Positions 26,006 through 33,838 of a DNA stretch of 64,000 nt are shown one piece after another (positions within the stretch are counted from its first letter, which is position 1; each line of letters opens with the position of its first letter). The DNA comes from Helcococcus ovis (GTDB lineage: Bacteria > Bacillota > Clostridia > Tissierellales > Peptoniphilaceae): NCBI RefSeq assembly GCF_004524775.2, contig NZ_CP119081.1:868001-932000 (forward strand), read 5' to 3'. A program made the position numbers and the translations under genes. The notes under the pieces are model-generated. The model made no database searches, had not been told where the DNA came from, and saw only the letters and a program-made list of their open reading frames with translations.

Positions 26006-26400
26006 ATTATAACAGAAAATATTGCTTTTGAAAAGTAAACTATAATATGTTAATCTTTATATATAATATTCATGGAGGAAAAGATGAAAAAAAAGGTTAA
26101 TATTTTTTCTAATCTATATAAAATTACAAATGAAATTAGAAAAATTGTTGAAGATGAATTAGTAGCAAATAACTTTATTGTTACCGATGAGTTTGACGAA
26201 AATGCTGATTTTAATATAGTTATCGGTGGAGATGGTACGTTTATAAAGGCTGTTCATGATTCTAATTTTTCTGAAATTCCTTTTATAGGTATAAATACCG
26301 GTCACCTAGGATTTTATAACGATGTACATCACAATGAAGTAGCAGAAACAATTCAAAAAATAAAAAATAACAACTATTTTATTCATAATTTACGCTATAT
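26006..26400. repeat. 395-bp target-site duplication, right copy
   Basis: This is the partner of 17693-18087. It runs from the edge of the right IS through the nadK promoter into codon 106 of the complete gene, after which unique nadK sequence continues. It also carries a copy of the 6S-like RNA promoter, now cut off from its RNA and pointing into the IS. Confidence 0.92.
26018..26046 (+). promoter_or_regulatory. Promoter region of the complete nadK
   Basis: A copy of the left promoter: TATAAT at 26041-26046 with a weak -35 (AATATT). Because it came along in the target duplication, the complete gene keeps native transcription signals despite the insertion. Confidence 0.5.
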
Positions 26401-26884
26401 AGACTGTAAAGTTTCAACAGATGATGATATTTATGAGTTTAATAGCTTAAATGAATTAGTACTAAAAGCAAAATATACCTCTGTATTGCATTTTAATTTG
26501 TATGTCGATGATGTAATGTTAGAATCTTTTGCCGGTGATGGCGTAATGTTTTCTACCCCATCCGGCTCAACAGCATATAATTTATCTGCTGGTGGTGCAA
26601 TTATGTACCAAAGTATTGATGCATTTCAAATAACTCCTTTAGCACCAATAAGATCTGCTTTACATCGTTCACTTGATAAAAGCTTAATTGTTCCGAAAGA
26701 TACAAAGATTAAACTTATAACAAGAAAAAGAGAAGATACACAATTTGCTCTTGGTATAGATGGATTACATCAGGAAATAGAATCTATAAATTATATCGAT
26801 ATACAACTTTCAAAAAATACTATACAAAAAGTTGTTTTTGATAAAAATTGGTTTTGGAAAAATATTAAAGAAAAATTTATATAA
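26084..26884 (+). CDS. nadK: NAD kinase (complete copy)
   Basis: NadK phosphorylates NAD to NADP and is essential in most bacteria. The 266 residues include GGDGT (48-52), NTGHLGF (71-77), the GDG...STPSGSTAYNLSAGG NAD-binding stretch and PLAPIRSALH; length is normal. GGAGG lies seven bases before this ATG; an ATG four codons earlier is less likely. It lost nothing to the transposon because the 395-bp duplication rebuilt its promoter and first 106 codons. It converges on the PBP gene across a shared terminator. Confidence 0.96.
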   Translation: MKKKVNIFSNLYKITNEIRKIVEDELVANNFIVTDEFDENADFNIVIGGDGTFIKAVHDSNFSEIPFIGINTGHLGFYNDVHHNEVAETIQKIKNNNYFIHNLRYIDCKVSTDDDIYEFNSLNELVLKAKYTSVLHFNLYVDDVMLESFAGDGVMFSTPSGSTAYNLSAGGAIMYQSIDAFQITPLAPIRSALHRSLDKSLIVPKDTKIKLITRKREDTQFALGIDGLHQEIESINYIDIQLSKNTIQKVVFDKNWFWKNIKEKFI

Positions 26885-26925
26885 AATTATATATCTTATT
26901 TGATTTTGTTCATACTTTTAAGTAA

Positions 26926-26977
26926 AAAAACTTGTTTAGATTTTCAAATTTTACTTTGATTATCTAAGCAAGTTTTT
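26926..26977. terminator. Bidirectional terminator between nadK and the PBP gene
   Basis: A 15-bp stem AAAAACTTGTTTAGA/TCTAAGCAAGTTTTT with one wobble pair and a loop of about 22 bases has A-runs and U-runs on both sides. It fits two converging genes. Confidence 0.8.
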
Positions 26978-27051
26978 ATTACACATTATTCTTTTAAAAA
27001 TATATTTTCATATATGTTTTCATTTTTTATTTAGATTAATATCATGCGTCA

Positions 27052-28449
27052 CTATTGTTTCAAATTTTCATTTATAAAATCAATAGTCTTTAATGCTATA
27101 GGAGCTGCTAAAGTACCTCCCATTTTTTCTGTGTTTTCAATCATAACAACAATTGCATACTCTGGATTTTCTTCACTTGTCATACCAACATACCAAGCAT
27201 TATTTTTCTCTTTATCCCTTTCAGCAGTACCTGTCTTCCCCGTTAAATATTCACCATTAGATAATCTAAAATCGTTATATTTTCCGGTAGAATATAAATA
27301 TTTTCTTAATTTAACAGCAATATTTTTTTCAATATTTGATGATAAAATTTTCTGATTTACAAATTCATCTTTCCCGTCCCTTACAATTTTATTTACTATA
27401 TAAGGTTGATTTACAACTCCATCATTTGCAATTCCCATAGCTATAATCATCATATCCATCGGAGTAACTAATGTGTCACCTTGTCCATATGAAGCATTTG
27501 CTTTTTCTAAATCTGAAAGTCCTTGCTTAAATGGAAAATAGGAGTCAATAACTTGAATCGGAAAATTATAATTTTTACCAATTCCAAAATCTTGTAATGT
27601 TTTTATAAATAGATCATTATTTATAAACTTTGATTTTTCAAAAAAATATGTGTTAGCTGATACATTTAATGCTTTTTCTAAATCAATATCACCATATCTT
27701 TTGCCCTCAAAATTATGAACAGTATACCCTGCAATTGTAGCTTCTCCGGTATCTTTATATTCCAGATCTATTCCACTTCTTAAAAACACAGTAGATGTTA
27801 ATATCTTAAAAACTGAACCAGGCGTATATTTACCTTGTGTAGCTCTGTTTAGTAGTATACCATCTTTAGAGTTCATTATTTCATCCCAATCTATTTGTAT
27901 TTGATTTACATTATATGAAGGTTTTGAAACTAATGTCACTATTTCTCCGGTTTTAGGTTTAGTTACAATAACCGTCCCCTTATTTTCTCCTAATAAATCA
28001 TATACATATCCTTGTAATTTATCATTAATTGTCAAATATATATCATTACCTTTAGCTTTTGATGTCAACATTCCGGAAAGTCTTGTAAATATATCTTCAT
28101 TATTTCTAATATCTAATAATTCATTATTATATGATTTTTCTATACCATATTTTCCATATTTAACAGTATTGTAACCAATAATATTTGAGTACATAAAACT
28201 ATAGGTATTCTTTCTATGTAGTCCGTTATTGGTTTCAATAGTTTCTGTAAGGAGTTTTCCATTAACATCATATATTTTTCCTCTTTGAATCTTAGTTTCG
28301 TCAGCAGAGTTTCTAGCATTTAATGAACTTTTATTTAATTCATCCGCCTTAAAAAATTCAAAGTATACTAAGTAAATTGCCTGTATTAAAAATAATATAA
28401 CAATTACAACAAGTAAAAATATTAACTTTTTATCCTTCGAGTTTTTCAT
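27052..28449 (-). CDS. pbpA: Class B penicillin-binding protein (PbpA/FtsI type)
   Basis: This is a peptidoglycan transpeptidase anchored by one membrane segment (about 9-30). The active-site motifs are complete: SVFK at 212-215 (Ser212 nucleophile), SAN at 264-266 and KTG at 405-407. At 465 residues it is short, having only a reduced N-terminal dimerisation domain, like PbpA of Actinobacteria and some Clostridia. It overlaps the FtsW/RodA gene by 20 bases; such pairs work as polymerase plus crosslinker. Whether it serves division or elongation cannot be told. Confidence 0.92.
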   Translation of the reverse strand: MKNSKDKKLIFLLVVIVILFLIQAIYLVYFEFFKADELNKSSLNARNSADETKIQRGKIYDVNGKLLTETIETNNGLHRKNTYSFMYSNIIGYNTVKYGKYGIEKSYNNELLDIRNNEDIFTRLSGMLTSKAKGNDIYLTINDKLQGYVYDLLGENKGTVIVTKPKTGEIVTLVSKPSYNVNQIQIDWDEIMNSKDGILLNRATQGKYTPGSVFKILTSTVFLRSGIDLEYKDTGEATIAGYTVHNFEGKRYGDIDLEKALNVSANTYFFEKSKFINNDLFIKTLQDFGIGKNYNFPIQVIDSYFPFKQGLSDLEKANASYGQGDTLVTPMDMMIIAMGIANDGVVNQPYIVNKIVRDGKDEFVNQKILSSNIEKNIAVKLRKYLYSTGKYNDFRLSNGEYLTGKTGTAERDKEKNNAWYVGMTSEENPEYAIVVMIENTEKMGGTLAAPIALKTIDFINENLKQ

Positions 28450-29704
28450 ATTTATCTCCTGCTCTAGTTGTTAAAAATTGTAATACTCCCAAAAGAATGA
28501 AATTAACGATTGTCGAGGACCCCCCATAACTTAAAAAGGGAGTGGTTATTCCTGTAAGGGGAATAAGTTTTAATATCCCACCAAACATGATTAAAGTTTG
28601 AAACGCATAAATTAAACCAATATTCATTGAAAGTACACTGTAATAGTCGGATTTAAGCTCCAATGCTACCTTAATTGTTTTATAAAAAATAATAATATAA
28701 ATCATCAATAAGGCAAACCCCATAAAGATGCCCATTTCTTCAATTACTGCCGCTAAAATATAATCAGTTTCAATAACTGGTACTAAATCTGGACGTCCAA
28801 GTCCTATACCTGCACCAAAAAAAGATCCATTTGCAATTGCAAAAAGTCCTTGTATAATTTGATACCCCCTATTGTTATAGTCTTTCCATGGATCTAGCCA
28901 TATATCAATTCTAACTTTAATATGTGATAAAACTAATGATGCTAAATATATTCCTATTATACCTATAACAATATTTAATATAATAAAAAAATATCTACGT
29001 TCAAATATAAACATGGTAGATAAAAATAAACCAAATAATAACACTGCAGTCCCCAGTTCTCCTTGTATAAAAAACATTCCTGAAAATATATATGTTGCAA
29101 TTGCTAAGTAATATTTACCTAATCTTTTTGTTTGATATTCTTTAATATTATAATAATAGCTTGCAAGCATAAAAATATATGTTATTTTGGCAAATTCAGA
29201 TAATTGTATTGTAAATAAACTCCCTACTCTTATCCAGTTTTTTGCACCACCACTCCTAAAGCCTAATGCAAATGTTACTAAAAATGTTAAAAATGTAAGT
29301 ACAAAATATAATACAAATTTATTTTTAAGAAATTTATCCATATATTTCATTATAAAAAATACGATAAAAAATATAGTAACTCCTAAAAAATACCACATTA
29401 AATGTTTATTTGCAGTAGGATTATCCAATCTTATCATTATTATCAAACTAACAGAAAATAATAAATTTACAAGTAATATGAAAGTACTATCTCCTTTAGT
29501 AATTTTAGGTACAATGATATTTGTTAAAAAAGTTAAAAAAATAAAAATTAATGAAAAAATAATTGTAATATTTTTCGTATCAGTATTTCTTAATAAAGAT
29601 AAAAATATACCGACAAATTGAAAAATAAATAAACCAAATATTAGAAAAATATTATAATTTCTTTTTTTTATTTTGTATTGTGCAATACTTCTACTTATAT
29701 CCAT
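28430..29704 (-). CDS. FtsW/RodA-type peptidoglycan polymerase
   Basis: A SEDS-family membrane protein of 424 residues and about ten membrane segments that polymerises lipid II into glycan strands. Conserved parts are ARNWIRVG-like (here AKNWIRVGSL near 152), GQGELGTA-like (here QGELGTAVL near 214) and FLSYGGSST near 391. It lies between an FHA gene and a class B PBP gene, with which it overlaps, so they probably form one synthase. RodA and FtsW cannot be separated on motifs alone; the gene set resembles the actinobacterial fhaB-rodA-pbpA group. Confidence 0.92.
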   Translation of the reverse strand: MDISRSIAQYKIKKRNYNIFLIFGLFIFQFVGIFLSLLRNTDTKNITIIFSLIFIFLTFLTNIIVPKITKGDSTFILLVNLLFSVSLIIMIRLDNPTANKHLMWYFLGVTIFFIVFFIMKYMDKFLKNKFVLYFVLTFLTFLVTFALGFRSGGAKNWIRVGSLFTIQLSEFAKITYIFMLASYYYNIKEYQTKRLGKYYLAIATYIFSGMFFIQGELGTAVLLFGLFLSTMFIFERRYFFIILNIVIGIIGIYLASLVLSHIKVRIDIWLDPWKDYNNRGYQIIQGLFAIANGSFFGAGIGLGRPDLVPVIETDYILAAVIEEMGIFMGFALLMIYIIIFYKTIKVALELKSDYYSVLSMNIGLIYAFQTLIMFGGILKLIPLTGITTPFLSYGGSSTIVNFILLGVLQFLTTRAGDKYEKLEG

Positions 29705-29712
29705 AAAAACTC

Positions 29713-30210
29713 CTAATTAGATTTTGGGTCTACAAACTCTTCAACAAATTTAATTTTGTACTCACCAATTTCTATTATGTCATCATTAATTAACTGATAG
29801 TTTTTGTTTACAAATTCTCCATTTAAAAATGTGCCATTAGAAGAATTTTTATCTACCAAATAATAATTATCTGATGATTTAACTATCTCAGCATGATATT
29901 TTGAAATAACATCTCCACTAAGTACTATATCATTATTTAACGCTCTACCAATACTTGTATTATTCTCAAGTAAATAATTTTTTGAAATACCATCTGAATC
30001 AACTACTATTATAAAATATTTTTTTATTTTATCTTTAATATCAATATTTTTTATATCAAGTATAATTAATTTTACAATTATATAAATATAATATAAAACT
30101 ATAAATATAAATAAAAATTTAAAAATTGACGACAAAATTATATATAAATTAATTTCTCCAACAAAATTAGTAAAAAATATTTTTCTTAATTCATTTAATA
30201 AATTCACCAT
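29713..30210 (-). CDS. Membrane-anchored FHA-domain protein
   Basis: The 165 residues hold one membrane segment (about 18-50) and a C-terminal FHA domain (about 72-155) with the motif residues GRALNNDIVL, SKYHAEI and NSSNGTFLNG. FHA domains bind phosphothreonine, so this protein may link Ser/Thr kinase signalling to the SEDS-PBP pair encoded just downstream. No kinase gene is seen in this window. It is the first gene of the operon, with a promoter at 30237-30265. Confidence 0.88.
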   Translation of the reverse strand: MVNLLNELRKIFFTNFVGEINLYIILSSIFKFLFIFIVLYYIYIIVKLIILDIKNIDIKDKIKKYFIIVVDSDGISKNYLLENNTSIGRALNNDIVLSGDVISKYHAEIVKSSDNYYLVDKNSSNGTFLNGEFVNKNYQLINDDIIEIGEYKIKFVEEFVDPKSN

Positions 30211-30236
30211 ATAAACTCCTTTTTAATTTCTATGAT

Positions 30237-30265
30237 ATTATATCAAATAAAAAAGAAAGGGACAA
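30237..30265 (-). promoter_or_regulatory. Promoter of the FHA-SEDS-PBP operon
   Basis: TATAAT (30237-30242) with TG one base upstream (extended -10), and TTGTCC (30260-30265) at a 17-base spacing, on the minus strand. The -35 lies within the loop of the preceding terminator, so the two signals are interleaved. Confidence 0.6.
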
Positions 30266-30279
30266 TAATTCCCTTTCTT
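30247..30279 (-). terminator. Terminator of the glycogen operon
   Basis: A 10-bp stem AAGAAAGGGA/TCCCTTTCTT is followed by TTTTTTATT on the minus strand, shortly after the phosphoglucomutase stop. It closes the long ppaC-glg-pulA-pgm run. Confidence 0.85.
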
Positions 30280-30293
30280 ACATTTTCGTAATA

Positions 30294-31988
30294 CTATTTA
30301 GTTGATAGAATCTTTGAATTTGCAGCATCAAAAATTGCTTCTACCATTTTATCTCCTTCTTCTTGTGTTTCTGCATTTGAATAAATATATAGTTTAATCT
30401 TTGGTTCCGTACCGGAAGGTCTAACCACATACCAAGATCCGTCGGACAAAATATATTTTAATACATTAGATTTTGGTAATCCGGTATTATCATTTTGATA
30501 ATCAATTACTTCAACCAATTGTTTACCATTAATTTCTTTTATAGGATTTGATCTATAATCATCCATAATTCTACCGATTAACTTTTGTCCATCTAATCCT
30601 TCTAAAACAATTGAAATTAATTTTGAGCCATGATAGCCAAATTCTTTATATAATTCTTGTTGAACGTCTAATAAAGATTTACCTTGGGTTTTGAAATATC
30701 CAGCCATTTCCATAATCATCATCGCAGAAGAAACAGCATCTTTATCCCTAACATTTGTACCATATGAATACCCAATGCTTTCTTCATATCCAAATACAAA
30801 TGTTTTTTCCTTTGTCTTATCCCATTCATTTGCCGGAGCATAAATATTTTTAAAACCTGTTAATACATTCATGCTTTCAACGCCATATTTTTTAGCAATT
30901 TTATCTGGTAAATCTGAACTTACAATTGATTTAACAATTACAGGGTTTTTAGGCATTTTTTCTTGAGCATCTAATCTTGAAAGAATATAATATGTCAATA
31001 ATGAACCAATTTCATTACCTGTTAAAAATATATATTCCCCATCTTTATTTCTTACTTCTAAAGCAGTCCTATCTGCATCAGGATCTGTAGCTAATAATAA
31101 TTCAGCATTTTTTTCTTTACCTAATGCCTCAGCATATTTAAATGCTTTAGGATCTTCTGGGTTTGGATATCCAACTGTTGTAAAATCGGGATCAGGCATT
31201 TCCTGTTCTTTAACTAAATATAAATTATCAAATCCCCTTGCTTGTAAAATTTTACTTACTAATTCTCTACCTGTACCATTTAATGGTGAATATACAGCCT
31301 TGATTGATTTATCAATATTTTCGTCTTCTAAAGATAATGATAAAACATCATTAAAATAGCTTTCGATAACTGAGTCATCAACATATTCAATAATACCTTG
31401 TTTAATACCTTCTTCAAAATCAATGGATTTTACATTACTAAAATCACCAATTTCTTGAATATGGCCTAATATTTTATCAGCAATATTATCTAATATTTGA
31501 GAACCCTCTTCCCAATATGCTTTATAACCGTTGTATTCTCTTGGATTGTGAGAAGCTGTAATCATAACACCGGAAATTGTTTTTAATTTTCTAATTGTAT
31601 AAGAAAGAACAGGTGTTGGTGTAATATCTTTATGAATATACACTTTAATTCCATTAGCAGCTAAAACTGAAGCTGTAATTTTCGCAAATTCTCTTGACAT
31701 ATGTCTCACATCATGAGAAATAGCTACTCCTCTTTTCTTTGCTTGTTCACCAAATTCTAAAATAGTATTAGCTAATCCTTGTGATGCTAAAGAAACAGTA
31801 TATTGATTCATTCTGTTTGTCCCAGCTCCAATTTTACCTCTTAAACCAGCTGTCCCAAATTTTAAATCTTGATAAAATCTATCTTGAATTTCTTCATCAT
31901 TTCCCTTTAATCCTAATAATTCATCTCTTGTTTTTTGATCAAAAAATTCGTTATTTAACCATTCTTCATATCTTAATTTATAATCCAT
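30294..31988 (-). CDS. pgcA: Phospho-sugar mutase (phosphoglucomutase)
   Basis: The enzyme interconverts glucose-1-phosphate and glucose-6-phosphate, joining glycogen metabolism to glycolysis. The 564 residues carry the catalytic TASHNP with Ser146, the metal loop DPDADR near 287, the sugar-binding GYEESIGY near 403 and the C-terminal phosphate-binding RPSGTEPK. It is the last gene of the glycogen operon, two bases after pulA, which supports a role with Glc-1-P. Phosphomannomutase activity is also possible. Confidence 0.94.
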   Translation of the reverse strand: MDYKLRYEEWLNNEFFDQKTRDELLGLKGNDEEIQDRFYQDLKFGTAGLRGKIGAGTNRMNQYTVSLASQGLANTILEFGEQAKKRGVAISHDVRHMSREFAKITASVLAANGIKVYIHKDITPTPVLSYTIRKLKTISGVMITASHNPREYNGYKAYWEEGSQILDNIADKILGHIQEIGDFSNVKSIDFEEGIKQGIIEYVDDSVIESYFNDVLSLSLEDENIDKSIKAVYSPLNGTGRELVSKILQARGFDNLYLVKEQEMPDPDFTTVGYPNPEDPKAFKYAEALGKEKNAELLLATDPDADRTALEVRNKDGEYIFLTGNEIGSLLTYYILSRLDAQEKMPKNPVIVKSIVSSDLPDKIAKKYGVESMNVLTGFKNIYAPANEWDKTKEKTFVFGYEESIGYSYGTNVRDKDAVSSAMMIMEMAGYFKTQGKSLLDVQQELYKEFGYHGSKLISIVLEGLDGQKLIGRIMDDYRSNPIKEINGKQLVEVIDYQNDNTGLPKSNVLKYILSDGSWYVVRPSGTEPKIKLYIYSNAETQEEGDKMVEAIFDAANSKILSTK

Positions 31989-31990
31989 TT

Positions 31991-33838
31991 TTACTCCTCC
32001 ACTAAACTATAGACATTTGTCGAATATCCATCAATACTAAATTCGTTTACGAATTCATCCTTAAATTCATTTTCCCAAATTAGATTTAGTTTATATATTT
32101 TACCTAAATTAATAGATAAACTTTCTCTATTTTTTGAAAAATTATGAATTATCAAATATTTTTTATCTTCTTTCTTTATTGTAAACGCAATCACAGAATC
32201 TTTCAACCCATTTATAAAAGTTAAATTGTTTCTTACATCTTCAGCAGTTGTATAATTGAATATACCTAATCTTTTACGTAATTCAATTAAATTTTTAATT
32301 TTTAAAAATATGTCATAATTTTTTTCCTTTAGTGACCAATCTATACCATTAATATTACTTGGTGATGCATATGAATTATGATCCATATATTTTGTTCTCA
32401 AAAATGAGTTTCCTGAATGGAAAAATGGTATTCCTTGTGCTGTCATTATTATAGAAAATGCCATATATGTTAAATCCTTAATATCTTCTTGTTCCACATT
32501 TGATTTTAAAAGTTTATCATAAAATATTAGGTTATCATGTGCATTAAAGTAATTTATACTTTCAATAGGATTTGCAAATGATGAAGCATCATTTGCATCT
32601 AATCCAATAGAACCCATTAGACCATTTTTAATATTCTTCTTTAGATAATATTCACCTTGAATGTATCCCTTTACACTACCATCATTATCACCTTTAATAC
32701 TATCTCTAATGAAAGGATTAAATATTGCAAATTTTTTATCTTTTTGTGCTCCTATAACAATTTGCTTATCATAAGGAAGTGGTGAAGGTAAGGCCATCCA
32801 TGGCTCCCCATAAATTAAAATATTAGGATTAATTTCTCTTAATTTTTCTATAGCTAACATAATTGTATCTATATCAGTTAATGCCATTAAATCGAATCTA
32901 AATCCATCAATTTTATATTCTCTTGCTAAATAACAAAGGGATTCTACTATGAATTTTCTAACCATTGGTCTCTCAGATGCTAACTCATTTCCACATCCTG
33001 AACCATTTGTAAAATTACCATTTTCGGATCTATAATAATACATCGGCTCAATAATATTAAACGGAGAATCACTTGTTCTAAAAGTATGATTATATACAAC
33101 ATCCATTACAATAGACATTCCATTTTCATGATAATTTTTAATTAATGTCTTAAATTCTCTTATTCTACTATATGGATCATTTGGATTTGTTGAAAAAGAT
33201 CCTTCGATATTGTTATATAACTCTTGATCATATCCCCAATTATAGTTTTTAGGATATTTCGATAAAGGTTTTAATTCATTAACAGTTAAATAATCTGTTA
33301 CAGGTAATAAATGTATATGAGTAACACCCAACTCCTTAAAATGGTCTAATCCCGTTGAAACATTATTATACTTTGTACCTGTTTGCGCAGCACCTAAAAA
33401 TAATCCTCTATTTTCTGCTCCGGAATTTTCATTAATGGAAATATCGGCAATATGTGTTTCTACAATTATAGCCTTATCCTTATCATTAAAAGGTATTTTA
33501 TGTTCTATAAAACCTTCTGGATTTGATTTTGATAAATCAATTATTGCTGTTCTTTTACTATTTGCAGAGCTTGCAAATGAATAAGGATCAGCAACTTCCA
33601 TTCCATCAATTAAAAATGTGTAAAATTTACCTTCCATATTTCCATCTAATATTATCTCAAAAACATTATTTTCATCTTTGATCATATTAAATTCAGTTTT
33701 TGATTGAGTACTATAAGAATCATATAAACATAATGTAATAGATTCTCTAGAAGGAGACCATACTCTAATAATTGATTTTTCAGGACTATAAGATAATCCA
33801 AGTTTAGTTTCTAACAGTTCATTATTTATTTCAAACAT
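31991..33838 (-). CDS. pulA: Type I pullulanase (glycogen debranching)
   Basis: This GH13 enzyme hydrolyses alpha-1,6 branches of glycogen or limit dextrins. The 615 residues have an N-terminal CBM48-like domain (about 10-110), the type I signature YNWGYDQ (199-205; usually YNWGYDP), and the catalytic triad Asp316 (GFRFDLM), Glu345 (YGEPW) and Asp435 (NAHDN). There is no signal peptide, so it acts inside the cell on stored glycogen. It abuts the phosphorylase-like gene. Confidence 0.93.
   Translation of the reverse strand: MFEINNELLETKLGLSYSPEKSIIRVWSPSRESITLCLYDSYSTQSKTEFNMIKDENNVFEIILDGNMEGKFYTFLIDGMEVADPYSFASSANSKRTAIIDLSKSNPEGFIEHKIPFNDKDKAIIVETHIADISINENSGAENRGLFLGAAQTGTKYNNVSTGLDHFKELGVTHIHLLPVTDYLTVNELKPLSKYPKNYNWGYDQELYNNIEGSFSTNPNDPYSRIREFKTLIKNYHENGMSIVMDVVYNHTFRTSDSPFNIIEPMYYYRSENGNFTNGSGCGNELASERPMVRKFIVESLCYLAREYKIDGFRFDLMALTDIDTIMLAIEKLREINPNILIYGEPWMALPSPLPYDKQIVIGAQKDKKFAIFNPFIRDSIKGDNDGSVKGYIQGEYYLKKNIKNGLMGSIGLDANDASSFANPIESINYFNAHDNLIFYDKLLKSNVEQEDIKDLTYMAFSIIMTAQGIPFFHSGNSFLRTKYMDHNSYASPSNINGIDWSLKEKNYDIFLKIKNLIELRKRLGIFNYTTAEDVRNNLTFINGLKDSVIAFTIKKEDKKYLIIHNFSKNRESLSINLGKIYKLNLIWENEFKDEFVNEFSIDGYSTNVYSLVEE

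Noticed and set aside
17771-26884. Two NAD kinase genes as paralogues
   Set aside because: The left copy is the same as the right for 106 codons and stops exactly at an IS end, so it is a target duplication and not an old paralogue.
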